Part shown: positions 32,485 through 64,000 of the stretch, one piece after another
Layout: each line of letters starts with the position of its first letter
How positions within the stretch are numbered: position 1 is the first letter of the stretch
The notes under the pieces: model-generated
Databases searched by the model: none
What the model saw: the letters and a program-made list of their open reading frames with translations, nothing else
What the model was told of the DNA's origin: nothing
Assembly (NCBI GenBank): GCA_963383645.1
Contig: OY726578.1
Coordinates: 23,852,388 to 23,916,387, forward strand
DNA length: 64,000 nucleotides
Direction of reading: 5' to 3'
From: Muscardinus avellanarius
Taxonomy: Eukaryota > Chordata > Mammalia > Rodentia > Gliridae
Position numbers and translations under genes: made by a program

Positions 32485-33129
32485 CAGTGTGGAGGCCCCG
32501 GCCGGCACTCACAGGCCCCACGGGTCAGTGTGGAGGCCCCGGCCGGCACTCACAGGCCCCACGGGTCAGTGTGGAGGCCCCGGCTGGCACTCACAGGTCC
32601 TACGGGCAGTGTGGAGGGCCCGGCCGGCACTCACAGGCCCCACGGGTCAGTGTGGAGGCCCCGGCTGGCACTCACAGGTCCTACGGGCAGTGTGGAGGGC
32701 CCGGCCGGCACTCACAGGTCCTACGGGCAGTGTGGAGGGCCCGGCCGGCACTCACAGGTCCTATGGGCAGTGTGGAGGGCCCGGCCGGCACTCACAGGTC
32801 CTACGGGCAGTGTGGAGGCCCTGGTCACTCACAGGTCCTATGGGCAGTGTGGAGGGCCCCGGCCAGCCACTCACAGACCCTACGGGGCAGTGTGGAGGCC
32901 CGGCCAGCACTCACAGGTCCTAGGGGCAGTGTGGAGGGACCCGGCCGGCCGCTCACAGACCCTACGGGCAGTGTGGAGGGCCTGGTCACTCACAGGTCCT
33001 ATGGGCAGTGTGGAGGCCCCGGCTGGCCGCTCACAGACCCTATGGGCAGTGTGGAGGGCCTGGTCACTCACAGGTCCTACGGGTCAGTGTGGAGGCCCTG
33101 GTCACTCACAGGCCCCACGGGCAGTGTGT
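32485..33129 (+). repeat. 40-bp minisatellite, 16 units plus a partial
   Basis: Each unit starts cagtgtggagg and ends at an acggg/atggg motif. Common lengths are 41, 40 and 37 bp. Units fall into types: accccacgggt ends, cctacggg ends, short units with gccctggtcac, and a gccgctcacagac type toward the 3' end. Long frames stay open in several phases because the unit lacks stop codons. Confidence 0.97.
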
Positions 33130-33340
33130 GTACCCCATCATTTCATACGCGCACACGTGGTTTCCCTCCTTCCTGACTGGTCTCCATACAGCTCGTGCTC
33201 GACGTGCTTGTGTTGAGTGGTGAGTCATGACTGGCTTCCTCAAGCGTTAGTGGCCAGGGTCCTCCAGTAAGGTGCTCTCTGTAACACTGCAGGCGGGACA
33301 TGCTGTAAGCAGTGTTCAGGACATTTTGATTTAACGGCCA

Positions 33341-33445
33341 TGGGCCAGTGCGGTCGCGCGCCTGGGAGGCTGACCCAGGAGGAGCGCAGTTCGCAGCAGC
33401 TTCAACGACTCGTTGAGGCCCGTGGCAACTTAGTGAGACTCTTTT
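33341..33445 (+). repeat. B1 half fragment
   Basis: gggccagtgcggtcgcgcgc to acttagtgagactc. Confidence 0.65.
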
Positions 33446-33761
33446 TTGTTAAAGAAGCCCATGGTTTGATTTTTTTAAATAATATTTTACCACTCTAAGG
33501 GAAGGTAAGAGATGGCCTGTGGTGGTTTTCCTCAGTAGGTTTTAGCCCCGGTAGATGTAAAGGGAACGCTGGCACTTCCCGTGTGGCTGGGGTGTGATTG
33601 GGGTTAGGCAGCTCCTGACCACAAATCTCGTCCTGAGGAGCTGGGGAGCAGGAGACATCCCAGGGAGCGCTTGGCCACCCACACTGCAGCCTGCTAAAAT
33701 GCAGGGCTGGCTTCTGTAATGCAGGCAGGTCGTGTCTCCGCTCTGCCTAACAAACCATTAT

Positions 33762-33934
33762 TTTATTTTTTGTGGTACTGGGGATGGAACCCAGGGACAT
33801 TCTACCTTTGAGCTCCACCCCCAGCTGTATATTTCATTCTTTATTTTGAAACATGGTCTCGCACTGAGTTGCAAAGGGCCTCACTAAGTAGCTGAGGCTG
33901 TCCTCAAACTGAGATCTGCCCCCATGCCCAGCTG
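33762..33934 (-). repeat. B1-dID SINE, 3' shortened
   Basis: tttgtggtactggggatgg to cccatgcccagct. Confidence 0.85.
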
Positions 33935-34077
33935 CAAATCATTATTTTTAATAGAAAAGTAATAAGTACAAGTTAATATGGTTATAGCCAAGAATTTTAC
34001 TTTTATGGCTCTAACTTAATACATATTGATCTAGACTTGGCAGTACTTTTTTTTTTGCTGTTTTAAAAAAGAGATTT

Positions 34078-34417
34078 TAGCTGGGTATGGTGGCACATGC
34101 TTGAATCCCAGTACTTGAGAGATTGGGACAGGAGGATCACGGTTTGAGGACAGCCTCAGCTACTTTTTGAGGGTCTTTGCCTGACTAAACAACAACAAAA
34201 AAAATTTTTTTTTTTGGTGGTACTAGGGATAGAACCCAGGGGCTTTTCTACCTCTAGGCTATACTTCCAGACCTATTTTATACTTTATTTGGAAACAGTC
34301 TCACTAAGTTGCTGAGAGCCTCACTAAGTAGCTGAGGTTGGCTTCGAACCTGCGCAATCCTCCTGTCTCAGCCTCCCAAGTGCTGGGATTATAAGCGTGC
34401 GCCACCACTCCCGGCTT
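34078..34417. repeat. Forward SINE joined head-on to a reverse SINE
   Basis: Forward B1 (34078-34204) ends aacaacaaaaaaaa. The reverse subtype 2 copy (34205-34417) starts at once with T11. An inverted pair. Confidence 0.85.
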
Positions 34418-34494
34418 TAAACTAAGCAAAATTTAATTATTAAGTTCCTCAGTCACACTGCTTGCGTGCGTGCGCTCTCTCCTTTCTCTCTCTT

Positions 34495-35030
34495 TGTATT
34501 GGGGATTGAACCCAGGGATATTCTACTTCTGAGCTATAACCTTAACCCTAATTTTTTTTTCTTTTTTGCAGGTTTGGGGGTGGAACCCAGGGGTATTTAA
34601 CCTCTGAGCTGCACCCCCTGCCTTATTTTTAATATTTATTTTGAAACCAGGTGTCACTGAGTTGCAAAGGGCCTCACTAAGTAGGTGAGGCCGTGAACCA
34701 CGTGAACCACGATCCTCTGGTCTCAGCCTCCCGAATGCTGGGATTACAAGCGTGCGCCACCACGCCCGGCTTCCTTTACCCTAATTTTTATTTTGATTTT
34801 GAAACAGGGTCTCAATAGGTTGGTGTGTGTGTGTGTCTGTGTATATAGGGATTGAATCCAGGGGCATTCTGTGTATGAGTTACACCCCAGCCCTGTTTCA
34901 TTTATTTTGAAGCAAGGTCTTACCAAGTTGCAGAGGGCCTCACTGAGTTGCCGAGTCTGTCCCTGAACCTGCGACCCTCCTGTCCCAGGAGGGCTGGAAC
35001 CCCATCACTGGGATCATAGGCGTGCGCCCC
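34495..35030 (-). repeat. Nested reverse SINEs
   Basis: The outer ID half (34495-34549) resumes at about 34776 (accctaatttttattttg). The inner subtype 1 copy spans about 34556-34775. The target duplication is accctaattttt. A further reverse copy starts near 34829. Confidence 0.8.
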
Positions 35031-35249
35031 GCTTTGCTAGGTTGATGAGTCTCACTACGCGCTGAGGCTGTCCTCGGGCCTGTGATCCTCCTGTCTCAGC
35101 CTCCCTAGTACTGCGATTCCAGACGTGGGCCTGGAACACTAGCTGCTCTTGAACAGGATACACAGTAGCTCTTAGTATAGTTACTCAGAGCGCCTTGGTC
35201 AGTGCAGTAGATTCTGAGTGCTGACAGCGTTCACTTGAGGGTGAAGCGG

Positions 35250-36080
35250 CGTGCTGGCGGGAAGTGAGTGGCCGGGCGGGCAGGAGAGAAGCAGGGAGCC
35301 CGCGAGCGTGGGCAGGGGCCTGGGGAGAGGCCTCGGGCTGAGGCCGCGTGCCTCGGGAGCTTCGCAGCGCCTCGAGGGGCTGAGCACATCCCATCGTGTC
35401 CTTCCTGCATCTCGTAGAGAGAGAGGAGAGACACCGCTGTGGCGGGCGGCATAGACACTCCTGGCCACGCGGGCTTCGCCATGCTGTGTGGGAGGCACAG
35501 GCAGTGGGTGACGAGCAGGCGGAGAGGGAGCTATGGGCAGACGTCAAAGCAAGAGGAAGGCTGGGAGCGAGAGGGTTAAGTGGACGTAGCTGGGCATCGG
35601 GGAACTTGGGAGGCTGAGACAGGAGGACCTGGTCTTTGAGGACAGCCTCGGCAAGTAGTGATGCTCACAACCTAGTGAGTCCCTGTTTCAAACTAAGAGT
35701 GGAGCGGGCCTGGGGAGTTCTCGGAAGTAGGCTGCCCTGGGTTCAATCCCAGCACTCCCCAGCAGAGCGGCTAGGTGACTGAGCACTGCACACACAGCGC
35801 TTAGTTCCCGCACGGCGAGGAGGCGGCCAAGAGAGCTTGGGCGTCCTCTCGCTGCGAGGTCTGACCACGGCGGGGCAGCGCCCCTCGCCCTGCCTCTGTG
35901 GCCCAGCCACCCGCCCGGCTGGTGTCACGCGGCGCGACAGGAACCTGCGTGCTCACGAGAGCGGAGGTGAACACTCGGGAGGCGGCTGCAGCGGCCTTTC
36001 CTTTCCAAAACACCGCTCTTGGTCAGCGGGCGCGGCCTCCATGGAGACGCTGGCCTCGTGCTCAGCGCGCCGTCCACTTC
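35250..36080. promoter_or_regulatory. Second CpG-rich block, 0.6-1.4 kb before the coding start
   Basis: CpG dinucleotides are frequent at 35255-35360 and especially 35810-36070, against a CpG-poor intron. A SINE (35586-35762) splits the block. It could be an alternative SPECC1L promoter, an enhancer, or GC drift. I see no clear first-exon donor in it. Confidence 0.35.
35586..35762 (+). repeat. B1-dID SINE
   Basis: gtagctgggcatcgggg to aatcccagcactcccc. Splits the CpG-rich block. Confidence 0.75.
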
Positions 36081-36677
36081 ATACAGGGGCTCTCAGCTTG
36101 CTGCTGTGCTGCTTTGTCCACAGTGACCCGAGTCACCCCACGCCCGCCAGGCCGCTTCCCCAGCTCGGCTCCGTGCTCCCAGCGGTGCTCCAAGGCCTCC
36201 TGGGCGGAGGAATTGCTGTCACTTTCCTCGCAGAATGGCTTCAGAGAATGTCTTGTGCCTTTTGCCACAGAGGCATGCATATTTAGTCCTGGATGCTGGG
36301 GTTTCTGAGCCGCTCTGCAGGCTCGTGTGGGGATATGCAGCAGGCATTGGAAGGGAGGGCTTTGCTGCGTGATCTGGGGGGCCCCGCAGAGTGGCCAAGT
36401 CCAGATGTCAGGGCAGTTGCTGCTGTATTAAATGCTGAAGGTAGTGCAGGCGTGTTTAGTCTTTTTAAAGACACAGGGTTATTCTTTTTATTGAATTGTA
36501 TGTACTAAACAGTCAGGTTAGTCATCCTCAGGAGGAAGCCCTGATAGGGCGTGTTCTAGAAGTCTCCACACTCCTGTCTGTGTCTGGATGCACGCCTTTC
36601 ACACGCTTCTGCTCATCGCGTGTCGAATTCCTCGAGCAGGTTTTGAAGCTCTGCCTTGCTGTCCGTTCTTCCTGCAG

Positions 36678-36713
36678 ACGGACTGTAAATGCATCGCGGA
36701 GCGCCGGCCCAGA
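36678..36713 (+). other. SPECC1L: SPECC1L 5' UTR part of the first coding exon
   Basis: 36 nt between the acceptor ttcttcctgcag|acg and the ATG. There is no stop in the coding frame here. Confidence 0.85.
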
Positions 36714-62504
<25,791 letters not shown>

Positions 62505-63085
62505 GTACGTGCAGACCAGGGTGTGCTGGGCCTGGCGGAGAGCCTGCACTCGGGCGCTGGGGCCTGGCGGAGGGCAGCCTTGTGGGGCCGCTCTAAGTCA
62601 TGTGAAGAAGCCCTCTCTGAGGGCTGCCATCTGGAGGGGCCTCCTCCCGAGCCCGCAGGCAGCCCGCTGCTGATCTCTGGCGTGGCCTCGTGGTCTGGCC
62701 GACTCGGTGTGTCCAGCCCTGCCTCCCGCTGGCTGTGACCTGCTTAGATCCCGAGCCTGTGTTCTCGTCTGACGTGACTGGTGCTAGCTGCCTTACCGCA
62801 CCATGTAAGAGTGGCAGGGCACCGGGGACCGGCAGCCGCCGCCGGCGCTTATTGAATCTCCAGTGGAGAGGGGAAGGCGAGTGTTCCCCATCGCTCCAGG
62901 GCTCCTCTTGTCAGCCTGTGGCCAGTGACCTCCACAGGAGTGTGATCCCATCGAACAGAGACCAGTGGAAACCCATGGCACTTTGTAGAGTAGGAGACGC
63001 CTGTGCTGTGCTCAGCTCCACAGAGATTGCGGTGGCATTGTTTTTGAAGTTATTAAAAATTTGGTTATTAGGTTTTTGTTTTTGT

Positions 63086-63362
63086 TTTTGGTAGTGGTAC
63101 TTGGGATTGGACACGGGTGCTGTGACTTTGAGCTACACCCCAGCCCAGTTTTAATTTTAAACAGGCCCTCACTGAGTTGACAAGGATGGCTGTGGACCTG
63201 AGATCCTCCTATCTCAGCCTCCCAAGAAATTACAAGCGTGCACCGCCATGCCCAGCTGAATAATTTTTAAGTAGGCATAAGGAGAAACTTTTTTTGGTGG
63301 TACCTGGGGGTGGAACCCAGGGGCTTTTCTCCCTCCGGGCTATACTCCCAGACCTATTTCTT
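63086..63362 (-). repeat. B1-dID SINE and truncated subtype 2 copy
   Basis: 63086-63257 ends accgccatgcccagc. 63290-63362 holds only the ID half and the start of the linker. Confidence 0.8.
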
Positions 63363-63665
63363 GAGAATGATCGAGAGCCTCTCTTCAAGAGAGCTGCCTG
63401 TGCTGGCTGCGGTGACAGATGTGGGCTTTGAGGTGAGCGTTCGGAGTGCGGGAGACTGAGAGCCTGCGTTGCGAGCTTGGCAGCCTGCCGTGTGTAGAGC
63501 TCCGGTGAGGTCACCGGTGGTGTGTATCGTGTGGTGACTGGCGTTTGGGAAGTCCGTGAGCAGCGAGCCAGCTTTTCCTCATGACTAGTGTCTGTTATTA
63601 CAGGATAGCAGAGGAGCAAAGATCCTTTTAAGCAGATATCCCTGCCCATCCGCACGCACGTGCGC

Positions 63666-63857
63666 GTGGGTGTCACTGGGCTTGAACCCGGGGCCTTGTA
63701 CTTCTGAGCTGCCCCCGGGCTATTCTTCATTTTGTACAGTGTCTCATTGAGTTGCTGAGGGTTTTGCTAGATGGCTGAGGCTGGCCTCAAACCTGCCATT
63801 GTTCTGTCTCAGTCTCCAAAGGACTGGGATTGCAGGTGTGTGCTACCATGCCTGGCT
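63666..63857 (-). repeat. Old B1-dID SINE
   Basis: gtcactgggcttgaacccgg to gctaccatgcctggc. Confidence 0.78.
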
Positions 63858-63880
63858 CAGCTCAGTAAATTGTTGTTTTC

Positions 63881-64000
63881 TTTTGGTATTTGCAGTTGAA
63901 CCTGGGTCATTCTGCCTCAGAGCTGTGGCCTCAGCCCTTTTGTTTTATTTTTTAATTTGAAACAGTCTTGCTAAGTTGCCACCTCGCTGAGTTGCTGGGC
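63881..64000 (-). repeat. B1-dID SINE, cut by the window edge
   Basis: tttggtatttgcagttgaac onward through the linker into the B1 half. Confidence 0.75.

Larger units (their letters stand above)
12150..36677 (+). other. SPECC1L: SPECC1L 5' UTR intron(s)
   Basis: About 24.5 kb from the exon 1 donor to the acceptor before the coding start. It may contain another small non-coding exon that cannot be recognised by eye. It holds some 45 SINEs, two minisatellites (31273-31435 and 32485-33129), several microsatellites, MIR pieces and a MaLR fragment. Unique stretches with nothing I can name include 12600-13015, 14250-14690, 17700-18005, 18090-18840, 19000-19570, 21010-21340, 21960-22400, 24010-24280, 27320-28400, 28870-29300, 29440-30030 and 33450-33760. 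Confidence 0.75.
62505..64000 (+). other. SPECC1L: SPECC1L intron, open at the right edge
   Basis: Begins with gtacgt. 62505-63085 is unique GC-rich sequence. From 63086 on there are reverse SINEs up to the window edge. No further SPECC1L exon is seen. Confidence 0.88.

Noticed and set aside
32485..33129. CRISPR-like array
   Set aside because: The repeats are head-to-tail with no unique spacers, in a mammalian intron.
32469..33216. Two long repeat proteins of about 240 aa
   Set aside because: They are translations of the 40-bp minisatellite in frames that simply lack stops. No start context, splice context or homology.

Overview
The window is nuclear DNA from a mammal, most likely a squirrel-like (sciuromorph) rodent. 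It carries spliced genes with consensus GT/AG introns, a CpG-island promoter and many CA/TG microsatellites. About a hundred copies of one dimeric SINE are present: a 7SL-derived B1-like left half joined to a tRNA-derived ID-like right half. That B1-dID architecture is, to my knowledge, typical of squirrels, dormice and relatives. Standalone ID elements are also present. I see no bacterial or viral gene.

Layout. (1) Positions 1-6443: the 3' end of BCR on the + strand. Four coding exons (626-760, 2197-2302, 2686-2848, 3678-3767) encode the C-terminal part of the RhoGAP domain and end in the PDZ-binding tail STEV. A 3' UTR of about 2.7 kb follows, with candidate poly(A) signals at 4138, 6213 and 6438. 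(2) Positions 6444-11820: a short intergenic spacer packed with SINEs, plus one MIR fossil cluster. (3) Positions 11820-12560: a TATA-less CpG island with NRF-1-like and Sp1-like motifs, and a non-coding first exon ending at the donor at 12149/12150. (4) Positions 12150-64000: the 5' two thirds of SPECC1L (cytospin-A) on the + strand. Coding starts at 36714. Six coding segments are visible (36714-36866, 45931-46078, 49921-51539, 53418-53625, 61342-61415, 62329-62504), encoding 792 complete codons of coiled-coil protein. The calponin-homology exons lie beyond the right edge.

Both genes act on the cytoskeleton. BCR switches off Rac/Cdc42 through its GAP domain. SPECC1L cross-links actin and microtubules and works at cell junctions. 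They are neighbours in mouse as well, so I treat this as conserved synteny and not an operon-like unit.

The introns are mostly repeats. Three SINE subtypes can be separated by eye: subtype 1 (linker 'aaagaataaaaaatagggctgg'-like), subtype 2 (linker 'ccaaataaaatataaaatagg', then 'tctgggagtatagccc'), and subtype 3 (five copies with a changed right-half motif, 'ggttcctggaagccc' on the complement, and a shortened left half). Older layers are MIR, L1 3'-end fossils and a MaLR internal fragment. Three minisatellites stand out: a 116-bp unit with built-in TG tract in a BCR intron, a 39-bp array at 31.3 kb and a 16-copy 40-bp array at 32.5-33.1 kb. I did not find an undescribed molecular system. The most interesting signals are the GC-driven divergence of the large SPECC1L exon, the apparently young subtype 3 SINEs, and the tandem arrays.
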